From contig CAVJLG010000072.1 of the NCBI GenBank assembly GCA_963650135.1, positions 1 to 16,582 of the forward strand: a stretch of 16,582 bases of DNA. Direction: 5' to 3'. A program made the position numbers and the translations under genes. Under the pieces are notes generated by a model. The model did not search any database and was not told where the DNA came from. It worked only from the letters and a program-made list of their open reading frames with translations. Of this stretch, positions 6,599 to 13,430 are shown piece after piece (the first letter of the stretch is position 1; the number at the start of each line of letters is the position of its first letter). Origin of the DNA: HGM13006 sp963650135 (GTDB taxonomy: Bacteria > Bacillota > Clostridia > Oscillospirales > Oscillospiraceae).

Positions 6599-6629
6599 GG
6601 GGCGGCACTGGATTGCTCGGTGCCGCCCC
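6599..6629 (+). promoter_or_regulatory. Intercistronic hairpin after the binding-protein gene
   Basis: GGGGCGGCAC (6599-6608) and GTGCCGCCCC (6620-6629) form a perfect GC-rich 10-bp stem with an 11-base loop, 17 bases after the stop codon. No T-run follows, so it probably protects the upstream message from 3' decay or partly reduces read-through, a known device for raising binding-protein levels over membrane components. A smaller CCGGT/ACCGG hairpin lies just before the next ribosome site. Confidence 0.75.
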
Positions 6630-6687
6630 GAATCATAAAAAGGCAGAATGCACGCCGGTGAACGACCGGTGATAGGAGGCGCTACAC

Positions 6688-8202
6688 TTGCAAGAAAAAC
6701 AACCTGTCCTGTCTTTGAAGGATATCAGAAAGGTCTATCCGGGCGTTGTGGCTCTGGACAATGTGTCCATTGACTTTTACCCCGGCGAGGTCCATGCCCT
6801 AATCGGCGAAAATGGCGCAGGAAAGTCCACTTTTATTAAGACGATTACCGGCGCACATGCTCCCGACGGCGGCACCATTACCGTAGACGGCGAAACCTAT
6901 TCGGTGATGACCCCGGCGCTGGCAAGAAAACACGGCATTGAATGTATTTATCAGGAGTTTAACCTGATTGACGTATTGTCCGCAGCGGAGAACATCTGCT
7001 ACGGCGAAAAACTGGGCAAGCTGGTGAACCAGAAGAAGATGCGCCAGATTGCACAGAAAATCTTTGATGATTTCGGCGTTGACATCAACCCGGACACCTT
7101 AGTGCGGGATTTGACCCCGGGCCATATGCAGATCGTGGAGATTGCAAAGGCAGTGTCCAAGGAGGTCAGAGTGCTGATCCTGGACGAGCCCACGGCGCCC
7201 CTGTCTGTGGCGGAGGTTGAGATTCTGTTCCGGATTGTTCGGAAGCTCCGGGACCAGGGCGTGGCGATTATCTTCATCTCCCACCGTCTGGACGAGGTGT
7301 TTGAGCTCACCGATCGGGTTTCGATCCTGCGGGACGGCGAATACATCACCACCCTGAACACCAAGGAGACGAACCGGGCCGAGCTGATCCGCTATATGGT
7401 TGGCCGCGAGATGACCGCAACCTTCCCGCCCAGAAACGCAAAGATCGGCGATGTGGCGCTGGAGCTCCGGAATCTGACGGGCAACGGCGTGAAAAACATC
7501 TCCTTCCAGGCCCGTCGAGGCGAGATTTTGGGTATCTCCGGACTGGTGGGCGCAGGACGAACCGAAATTATGAAGGTTGTGTTCGGCGCAGAAAAGGTCC
7601 AGTGGGGCGAAATTTACGTCAACGGGAAGAAGGCCGAGATTCATTCTCCCAAGGATGCCATGCACAAATACGGCATCTGCCTGATTCCGGAGGACCGGAA
7701 GCGGGAGGGCTGCTTCCTGGGCGAGACGATTTCCTGGAACCTGGTTTACAACGTGCTGGGGAAGATTTCCCACGCCGGTGTGGTAGACCGGAAAAAGGAA
7801 GCGGAAATCGCAGATTACTATGGAAAGGCCATGCGTATTAAGGCACCCAACCTGGACGCAACCAAGGTGGGCACCCTGTCCGGCGGCAACCAGCAGAAGG
7901 TTGTGGTGGGCAAGGCGCTGGCAACCCAGTCTGATATTGTCATTTTTGACGAGCCTACCCGCGGCATCGATGTGGGCGCAAAGTACGAAATCTATGAGCT
8001 CATGAACGGGCTTTGCGAAGAGGGCAAGTGCGTTGTGATGGTAACCTCCGATATGGAGGAGCTACTGGGAATGTCGGACCGGATTGTGGTATTCGGCGAA
8101 AAATGTCTGGCTGGAGAGCTTACAAAGGAGGAATTCTCCCAGGAGCGTATCCTGGATATGGCCTCCACCTCTGACAGAGAAAATGAAACAATGGGGGCAT
8201 AA
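6688..8202 (+). CDS. ABC importer ATPase, double-domain RbsA/MglA type
   Basis: A 504-residue cytoplasmic ATPase with two fused nucleotide-binding domains, energising uptake through the permease encoded next. Domain 1 has a Walker A (GENGAGKST, 40-48), Q-loop Gln89, Walker B (LILDEPT, 163-169) and His199. Domain 2 has the degenerate Walker A usual in this family (GLVGAGRTE, 285-293), a canonical LSGGNQQKV signature (397-405) and DEPTRGIDVGAK (421-432). The domain 1 signature is LTPGHMQ (142-148) rather than the common LSxGxxQ. A TTG start is used, with AGGAGG (6674-6679) eight bases upstream. It is the second gene of the importer operon and three bases separate it from the permease gene. The family is certain; the substrate is not. 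Confidence 0.94.
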   Translation: MQEKQPVLSLKDIRKVYPGVVALDNVSIDFYPGEVHALIGENGAGKSTFIKTITGAHAPDGGTITVDGETYSVMTPALARKHGIECIYQEFNLIDVLSAAENICYGEKLGKLVNQKKMRQIAQKIFDDFGVDINPDTLVRDLTPGHMQIVEIAKAVSKEVRVLILDEPTAPLSVAEVEILFRIVRKLRDQGVAIIFISHRLDEVFELTDRVSILRDGEYITTLNTKETNRAELIRYMVGREMTATFPPRNAKIGDVALELRNLTGNGVKNISFQARRGEILGISGLVGAGRTEIMKVVFGAEKVQWGEIYVNGKKAEIHSPKDAMHKYGICLIPEDRKREGCFLGETISWNLVYNVLGKISHAGVVDRKKEAEIADYYGKAMRIKAPNLDATKVGTLSGGNQQKVVVGKALATQSDIVIFDEPTRGIDVGAKYEIYELMNGLCEEGKCVVMVTSDMEELLGMSDRIVVFGEKCLAGELTKEEFSQERILDMASTSDRENETMGA

Positions 8203-8205
8203 CAG

Positions 8206-9240
8206 ATGAAAAAGAGTTTTTCTTCGTACTTGAAGGATTATCTGATGCTGCTGGTATTGGTGGTGCTCATTGCGCTGTTCAGCGTGCTGGGACCCGTGGT
8301 GGCAGGCCGTTCCTTCTTTAACTTTCCCAATTTGCTGACCATGCTGAACCAGAATGCATATCTGGTCATCCTGGGCGTTGGCATTACGTTTATCATGCTG
8401 GGCGGCGGCATGGACTTGTCCACCGGTTTCCTGATTTCTACCGTTGGTATGGTCATGGCGCTGCTGGAGGGCTCCACCAACGTGGCGGTGGCGCTGATTT
8501 GCGGCATTCTGCTGGCAGTATTGCTGTCGGCCTTTAACGGCGTGATGTATTCCTGGCTGAAGGTGTTCCCCTTCATCATCACCCTGGGCACGCAGTACAT
8601 CCTGAACGGTGTGACCTATCTGCTCACCGGCGGCATCAGCAAGACTGCCTATGTGTCCACTGCACTCAAGAACATTGGCGGCCTGAACATTCGGCTGGGC
8701 TCCGGTGCGCTGAAGACCGGTGTTCTGGTGATGATTGTCGCGGTGCTCGTGGGCTCGTTTATTTTGAACAAGACCTATTTTGGCCGGAATGTCTATGCGC
8801 TGGGCTCGAACCCCGATGCGGTGGCCCTGTCCGGCGTGTCCGTTGCAAAGATGCGGATCGCAATCTTTGCGCTGGCAGGCGTGTTCTTCGGTGTTGGCCA
8901 AGTGGTCAACATTGGCACCACCGGCGGCGCTGTGAACCAGGGCCTGGGCATCGGTGCTGAATTTACGGTTATGGCCGGTGCAATGCTGGGCGGCATCAAA
9001 ATGGGCGGCGGCGGCGGTAAGATGAGCAACATGGTCATCGGCGTTCTCATCATCGGCGTGCTGGATTACGGCATGAGCTTCCTGAACATCAATCAGTATT
9101 GGAAGTATGTGGTGCTGGGTATCGCGCTGCTGACGGCTGTTACCATCGACACCCTCCAGACCCGTGCTGCGGAGAATGCGGCAAAGAAGGTAACCGCACA
9201 GGCTCCCGCTGAGAGCCAGAACGGTACCGCTGCAAAATAA
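8206..9240 (+). CDS. ABC importer permease, RbsC type
   Basis: A 344-residue integral membrane permease of the ribose/xylose/galactoside family with about eight to ten hydrophobic segments. The family features are visible: NLLTMLNQNAYLVILGVGITFIMLGGGMDLS near residues 37-67, LKVFPFIITLGTQ, the cytoplasmic coupling region YFGRNVYALGSNPDAVALSGV, and GGIKMGGGGGKM in place of the common GG-rich loop before the last helices. A single permease gene implies a homodimer. It begins three bases after the ATPase stop codon with little ribosome site of its own, indicating translational coupling. It closes the operon and is followed by a terminator. Confidence 0.94.
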   Translation: MKKSFSSYLKDYLMLLVLVVLIALFSVLGPVVAGRSFFNFPNLLTMLNQNAYLVILGVGITFIMLGGGMDLSTGFLISTVGMVMALLEGSTNVAVALICGILLAVLLSAFNGVMYSWLKVFPFIITLGTQYILNGVTYLLTGGISKTAYVSTALKNIGGLNIRLGSGALKTGVLVMIVAVLVGSFILNKTYFGRNVYALGSNPDAVALSGVSVAKMRIAIFALAGVFFGVGQVVNIGTTGGAVNQGLGIGAEFTVMAGAMLGGIKMGGGGGKMSNMVIGVLIIGVLDYGMSFLNINQYWKYVVLGIALLTAVTIDTLQTRAAENAAKKVTAQAPAESQNGTAAK

Positions 9241-9254
9241 GCAAGCTGAATCGG

Positions 9255-9293
9255 CGGGCGTGCTGCATGTAAGGTGCGGCACGCCCGTTTGTT
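9255..9293 (+). terminator. Terminator of the ABC importer operon
   Basis: CGGGCGTGC (9255-9263) pairs with GCACGCCCG (9279-9287) and is followed by TTTGTT. It lies 15 bases after the permease stop codon. Confidence 0.75.
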
Positions 9294-9316
9294 ATAACCG
9301 AAAGGCATAATTCCGG

Positions 9317-9345
9317 TTGCATGGCGGCAGCAGCTGTGGTATGCT
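9317..9345 (+). promoter_or_regulatory. Candidate promoter of the LysR gene
   Basis: TTGCAT (9317-9322), a 17-base spacer and TATGCT (9340-9345), with TG one base before the -10 (extended -10). It lies 29 bases before the start codon. Confidence 0.45.
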
Positions 9346-9374
9346 GATGGTAACGCAGGAAAGGGGAACGGACG

Positions 9375-10304
9375 ATGGAATTAACACAGCTTCGGTATTT
9401 TGCCGCGGTGGCGCGATTGGGGAATATATCCCGGGCGGCGCAGGAGCTCTATGTGACCCAGCCCAATCTCAGTAAGAGCATTGCACGGCTGGAGGAAGAA
9501 CTGGGCGTTCCGCTGTTTGACCATCGAAAGGGCAAGATCGTCCTCAATGACTATGGACGCTGCTTTTTATCCAGCGTCAATCTCAGCTTGGGCGAGTTGG
9601 AAAACGGCATTCGCGGCATTCAGCGGATGTACGATTCCTCACAGAATATTCTGACGCTGGGCTGCTCCATTGATGACCTGCTCCCCGATGTACTCCGGGA
9701 TTTTACCCCCAAGCATCCGGAAATCGGCATTCGTCAGTTCAGCGGCAGTCCAACTGAGCTATCCGAGCGCCTGGGGCTCCATGAGCTGGATCTGATGCTG
9801 ACGGCGCGGCCCGTGGGAGGCGACGGCTATGTATTTGAGGCACTGGGGCGCTGCGATTTTGTGATTCTCTGCGGACAGGGCCATTGGCTCACCCGGCGGA
9901 CAAAAGTATCCGTGCAGGAATTGGCTGAGGAAAAGATCATCTGTGACCGGTCCCGGATGGATGTAGAAACGTTGACGGCGCTGTGCCAGTCCTGCGGATT
10001 TTCTCCGAACATTGCCTTTGAGGTGGACAACAGCGACCTGATTTTCAGCCTGCTGTCCAATCGGCAGGGGGTGGCGTTTATGCCCATGGCTCAAATGCGG
10101 AAGATCAATCGGGAATATCCGGACAGCGGCATCCACATGGTGCTGCTGGAGGACCCTGTGGAGCCTGCGTCTCTGGGCTTGGTATATCGGAAGGACTATC
10201 AGTGGTCCCATGCAGCCAGAATTTTTGCGGAATTTCTGCGGCAGTGGCTGGGTGCAGAGGAGCGGGATATCCGAGCACTGAAAGATATAACTTTGGGAGT
10301 ATAA
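9375..10304 (+). CDS. LysR-family transcriptional regulator
   Basis: A 309-residue LysR-type regulator. The N-terminal winged HTH (residues 1-60) has the family pattern MELTQLRYFAAVARLGNISRAAQEL, then YVTQPNLSKSIARLEEELG as the recognition region, followed by a linker helix. The effector-binding domain (about 90-300) includes LTLGCSIDDLLPDVLRDFTPKHPEI, the first strand and helix of that domain. These proteins usually activate a neighbouring operon when a pathway-related small molecule binds. Here the SDR-flavoenzyme operon starts 106 bases downstream on the same strand behind a promoter with a weak -35, as expected for an activator target. The ribosome site is a GGAAAGGGG run. Control of the ABC importer upstream is also possible. 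Confidence 0.92.
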   Translation: MELTQLRYFAAVARLGNISRAAQELYVTQPNLSKSIARLEEELGVPLFDHRKGKIVLNDYGRCFLSSVNLSLGELENGIRGIQRMYDSSQNILTLGCSIDDLLPDVLRDFTPKHPEIGIRQFSGSPTELSERLGLHELDLMLTARPVGGDGYVFEALGRCDFVILCGQGHWLTRRTKVSVQELAEEKIICDRSRMDVETLTALCQSCGFSPNIAFEVDNSDLIFSLLSNRQGVAFMPMAQMRKINREYPDSGIHMVLLEDPVEPASLGLVYRKDYQWSHAARIFAEFLRQWLGAEERDIRALKDITLGV

Positions 10305-10305
10305 C

Positions 10306-10318
10306 TTTCTCCAGAAAA
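10306..10318. promoter_or_regulatory. Possible LysR box
   Basis: TTTCT (10306-10310) and AGAAA (10313-10317) form a dyad within a T-N11-A frame (T10306, A10318), centred about 48 bases before the predicted start of the SDR operon. The position and form suit a LysR-type site. The motif is short, so this is tentative. Confidence 0.3.
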
Positions 10319-10346
10319 GCTATTTCCGTTTTGCCTGGGAACCTCG

Positions 10347-10382
10347 TATAATAAAGCCGGAGCCAAGTGCGGTTCCGGCTTT
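10347..10382 (+). promoter_or_regulatory. SDR operon -10 and leader hairpin
   Basis: A perfect TATAAT (10347-10352) has only a poor -35 (TTCCGT, 10324-10329, 17 bases upstream). It is followed directly by a 12-bp stem with one G-U pair: AAAGCCGGAGCC (10353-10364) and GGTTCCGGCTTT (10371-10382). The stem could instead act as a weak terminator of the LysR gene, since it has A and T ends, but the T-run stops at three. Confidence 0.55.
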
Positions 10383-10410
10383 AAGTTATGAAAGAAAAGG
10401 AGCGTTTCAT

Positions 10411-11196
10411 ATGCCAAAGGATATTCAGGGAAAAGTTGTTATGATTACCGGTGGCGCAACCGGTATGGGAAAAGCCACCGCCAAGGAGTTTGGCGCACTG
10501 GGCGCAAAGGTCGTTGTTACCACGGGACATAGCGTGGAAAAGGGCGAGGCTGTGGCCCAGGAGATTCGGGACGCTGGCGGAGATGCCATTTTCCTGCCCT
10601 GCGATATCTCCAATGAGGAGAGCGTGAAAAACTGCGTGGAAGAGATCGTACGGCGGTATGGCCGGCTGGACTGCGCCTTTAATAATGCGGGCGTGGGCCC
10701 CGACGGCGTGCGGATTCCCTATGGCCCGCTGACCCAGTGGAGCACCGAGAACTGGGACCAGGTGATGGACACCAACCTCCGGGGCCTGTTCTTCTGCCTC
10801 AAGTATGAGCTGATTCAGATGCAGCAGCAGGGCAAGGGAGCAATTGTCAACACGGCCTCCATCGGCGGCTTGAAAATGGCGCCGGGCTTTGGCGCATATG
10901 GCCCCAGCAAGGCGGGCGTGATTGCTCTGACCCGGACGGCAGCCATGGAAAATGCCAAGAACGGCATTCGGGTCAACGTGGTTTGCCCGGGCCCCACCAC
11001 CGGCACCCAGCTCATGGCCAATACCATGGCCGCAGATCCCAATGAGGAGGAGAACCTCAAGGCGCATGTGATTCCCATGGGCAAGCTGGGCACGGCGGAG
11101 GATGTTGCCCATGCCGTGGTGTGGCTGTGCTCGGACTATGCAGGGCATACCACCGGACAGGCCCTTTCCGTTGACGGCGGAATGCACATGGCGTAA
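10411..11196 (+). CDS. Short-chain dehydrogenase/reductase
   Basis: A 261-residue classical SDR, a cytosolic NAD(P)H-dependent oxidoreductase acting on a hydroxyl/ketone pair. All key motifs are present: the nucleotide-binding TGGATGMG (13-20), NNAG (91-94), Asn122, and the catalytic Ser150, Tyr163 and Lys167 (YGPSK), plus a C-terminal DGG. No acidic residue sits at the end of the second strand (TTGHS), so the NAD versus NADP preference is unclear. AAAAGGAG (10395-10402) precedes the ATG. The next gene starts 12 bases later with its ribosome site overlapping the stop codon, so the two enzymes are made together. The partner flavoenzyme suggests sequential reduction of a C=C and a C=O. BaiA-like, hydroxysteroid-like or dihydrodaidzein-reductase-like roles are possible, and none is shown. 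Confidence 0.92.
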   Translation: MPKDIQGKVVMITGGATGMGKATAKEFGALGAKVVVTTGHSVEKGEAVAQEIRDAGGDAIFLPCDISNEESVKNCVEEIVRRYGRLDCAFNNAGVGPDGVRIPYGPLTQWSTENWDQVMDTNLRGLFFCLKYELIQMQQQGKGAIVNTASIGGLKMAPGFGAYGPSKAGVIALTRTAAMENAKNGIRVNVVCPGPTTGTQLMANTMAADPNEEENLKAHVIPMGKLGTAEDVAHAVVWLCSDYAGHTTGQALSVDGGMHMA

Positions 11197-11208
11197 GGAG
11201 GCATTCAA

Positions 11209-13167
11209 ATGATTCACAATGATCGATATCCGCATGTGTTCCAGCCCCTGACCGTTCGGGGGCTGACCCTGAAAAACCGCCTGGAATATGCCCCCACGGT
11301 GGTGCTCAAATGTTCCCCGGAGGGCGAAGTGACTCAGGAAATGCTGGACTATGTGGCGTGGCAGGCAAAAACCGGCGTGGGCTATTTGACCATCGGCAAT
11401 ACCCCGGTGGTGCATACGGACTCCTCTGCCTGGGTCTGTGAGCTGAATGTTACCCAGGACCGGTGCATCCATGGCCTGGAGATGATGGCGCGCACGGCAC
11501 GGGAAAACGGTGCGGAGATGAGTGTAGAGCTGGCCCATGCAGGTCGCGGCAGCAATTCAACCCCCGGCAATCCCGCGTTGGCCCCCTCGGATGTGCCCCT
11601 GAACGGCGGACCGCTGGGCTATATCAAGCCCATGAACGAAGAAGACATGGCCTTTGTACGGCAGCAGTTTGTGGATTGTGCCGTTCGCTGTCAGAAGGCC
11701 GGACTGAAGATCATTATGATCCACTGCGCCCACAATAATCTTCTGGCGCAGTTCCTGTCTCCTGCCTCCAACCATCGGACCGATGCCTATGGCGGCAGTC
11801 TGGAGAATCGGATGCGCTTTCCGCTGTCGGTGCTCAAAGCGGTGAGAGAAGCTGTGCCCAATATGGTCATTGAATGTCGCTGCTCGGCCCAGGAGGATAC
11901 TCCCGACGGACTTCAGCTGGAGGAATCCCTGACGTTTATGGAGCGGGCGCAGGAATATGTGGATATCATCCATGTGTCCCGGGGCAATATTTTCTTTAAC
12001 TATGGTTCTACTTATACCATTCCCACCTATTTTAAGGGCCGCCAGCTGAATGTGGCCTTTGCGGCGGAAGCGAAGAAGCGCCTCCATGTGCCCGTGGCAG
12101 TGGTGGGCAATATCACGTCCCTCCAGGAGGCCGAGGACATCATCGGCTCCGGCAAGGCGGATATTGTGGTGATGGCCAAGTCCTATATGGCGGACGAGAA
12201 CCTGATTCATAAGTCCATTCGCGGCCATGCCGAGGATGTGCGGCCCTGCACCCGCTGCGATTGGTGCGGCAATGCCAACAATTTCGGTACCTCCATGCGC
12301 TGTGCCATCAATCCCATGCTGGGGAAGGACATCGACCTTTCGAAGCTGGTGGAGCCCGGACAGGAAAAGCATGTGATGGTCATTGGCGGCGGTCCCGGCG
12401 GCATGATGGCGGCCCAGACGCTGCGGAAAATGGGCCATCGGGTGTCGCTGTATGAGAAGTCCCATCAGCTGGGCGGCCTCCTGAATGATGCAACCGTTGC
12501 GCCCTTTAAGGAGTATATGCGCCTGTATCTCCAGTGGGATATTCGGCAGACCATGCAGTGCGGCGCGGAAATCCATCTGGATACCGAGGTAACGCCGGAG
12601 CTGGTGGAGCAGGTGAACCCCGATGCGGTGATTGTGGCCTCCGGTTCCACCTATGTCCATCCCAATATCCCGGGCATTGACCTGGATAAGGTGAAAACCG
12701 TGTCGGATGTAGAGAATCATCGGGTGCCCGTGGGCGAGCATGTGGTGGTTTGCGGCGGCGGAATTGTGGGCCTGGAGTGTGCCGTCATGCTGGGCATGGA
12801 AGGTAAGCAGGTTACGGTCATCGACCAGATTCCCCTGGAGAAATTCGCCGATGGCATGCCGGTGTTCAACCACATTGAGCTGAATTATCAGCTGGAGAAA
12901 TACGGCGTTACCCTGGTAGGCGGACAGAAAATTACCGCCTTTGGGGAAAACGGCGTAGAAACCATGGATGCATCCGGCGAGAAGCAGACCTTTGCCGGGG
13001 ATACCTATGTGCTGGCCCTGGGCGTCAAGCCGGATAACCGTCTGGCGCAGCAGCTCCTTTCCACCTATGCCGAGGGCGTTTATGTGGTGGGAGATTGCGT
13101 CTCCACCGGACGGGTGCTGGCGGATGCCAATCAGGAGGCATTCCATGCGGCCATTCGCATTCGGTAA
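11209..13167 (+). CDS. NADH:flavin oxidoreductase, FadH/BaiCD-like enoate reductase
   Basis: A 652-residue enzyme with the full architecture of 2,4-dienoyl-CoA reductase, BaiCD/BaiH and 2-enoate reductases. It has an FMN-binding old-yellow-enzyme barrel (about 8-340, with HAGR 110-113, QFLSPASNHRTDAYGGS 181-197 and ENRMRF). A [4Fe-4S] site uses Cys347, 350, 353 and 365. A C-terminal FAD/NAD(P)H domain follows, with GGGPGG (393-398), GGGIVG (516-521) and the terminal GVYVVGDC (623-630). It should reduce an activated carbon-carbon double bond using NAD(P)H. At the position of the FadH active-site Tyr166 this protein has Asn177 (in HCAHNNLLAQF), and the Cys spacing is x2-x2-x11 rather than x2-x3-x11. 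It is co-transcribed with the SDR gene and followed by a strong terminator. The substrate is unknown; steroid, bile acid, flavonoid or cinnamate-like enones are candidates. Confidence 0.92.
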   Translation: MIHNDRYPHVFQPLTVRGLTLKNRLEYAPTVVLKCSPEGEVTQEMLDYVAWQAKTGVGYLTIGNTPVVHTDSSAWVCELNVTQDRCIHGLEMMARTARENGAEMSVELAHAGRGSNSTPGNPALAPSDVPLNGGPLGYIKPMNEEDMAFVRQQFVDCAVRCQKAGLKIIMIHCAHNNLLAQFLSPASNHRTDAYGGSLENRMRFPLSVLKAVREAVPNMVIECRCSAQEDTPDGLQLEESLTFMERAQEYVDIIHVSRGNIFFNYGSTYTIPTYFKGRQLNVAFAAEAKKRLHVPVAVVGNITSLQEAEDIIGSGKADIVVMAKSYMADENLIHKSIRGHAEDVRPCTRCDWCGNANNFGTSMRCAINPMLGKDIDLSKLVEPGQEKHVMVIGGGPGGMMAAQTLRKMGHRVSLYEKSHQLGGLLNDATVAPFKEYMRLYLQWDIRQTMQCGAEIHLDTEVTPELVEQVNPDAVIVASGSTYVHPNIPGIDLDKVKTVSDVENHRVPVGEHVVVCGGGIVGLECAVMLGMEGKQVTVIDQIPLEKFADGMPVFNHIELNYQLEKYGVTLVGGQKITAFGENGVETMDASGEKQTFAGDTYVLALGVKPDNRLAQQLLSTYAEGVYVVGDCVSTGRVLADANQEAFHAAIRIR

Positions 13168-13189
13168 TTTGCACAAACTTTAACTGCCA

Positions 13190-13226
13190 AAAACCGCCGT
13201 TGTCACCAGTGGACAGCGGCGGTTTT
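13190..13226 (+). terminator. Terminator of the SDR-flavoenzyme operon
   Basis: A 15-bp stem with one G-U pair (13190-13204 with 13212-13226), a seven-base loop, AAAA on the left and TTTT on the right, 22 bases after the stop codon. It is one of the strongest terminators in the window. Confidence 0.88.
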
Positions 13227-13337
13227 GTACAATTCGTATATAAAATGTCGGGAAAATCATGAAAAACGCTACATTCACATGACGTAACGAGAAATGTGTA
13301 ACAACCAATCGGATGTAATCAAACATTGAAACTATGT

Positions 13338-13366
13338 TTTACATTGTAACCAAATTTCCGTATGAT
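13338..13366 (+). promoter_or_regulatory. Promoter of the MFS gene
   Basis: TTTACA (13338-13343), a 17-base spacer and TATGAT (13361-13366), each 5 of 6 to consensus. It excludes the in-frame ATG at 13362 as the start. Upstream, from the terminator to the -35, is AT-rich DNA with scattered GTAAC/TGTAA motifs (13284, 13297, 13314, 13345) that may be binding sites. Confidence 0.7.
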
Positions 13367-13379
13367 AGGGGCGTACATT

Positions 13380-13420
13380 AAGAAGCGCCCCCAAAAGGCG
13401 CCTCTTTTACTGATAAGAGG
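13380..13420 (+). promoter_or_regulatory. MFS leader with two alternative hairpins
   Basis: Hairpin A pairs AAGAAGCGCC (13380-13389) with GGCGCCTCTT (13397-13406), 10 bp with one A-C mismatch. Hairpin B pairs CCTCTT (13401-13406) with AAGAGG (13415-13420), which is the ribosome-binding site. They share CCTCTT, so only one can form; A would leave the ribosome site free and B would hide it. No ligand or protein is known. Confidence 0.45.
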
Positions 13421-13430
13421 AGATGTTAAA

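Noticed and set aside
11557..13176. 539-codon minus-strand open frame opposite the flavoenzyme
   Set aside because: It is antisense to a protein with all expected cofactor motifs; the translation has no domain and no signals.
13270..13350. Scattered GTAAC/TGTAA motifs as a direct-repeat operator array
   Set aside because: Spacings (13, 17 and 31 bases) are irregular and the motif is short in AT-rich DNA; noted only as possible sites.
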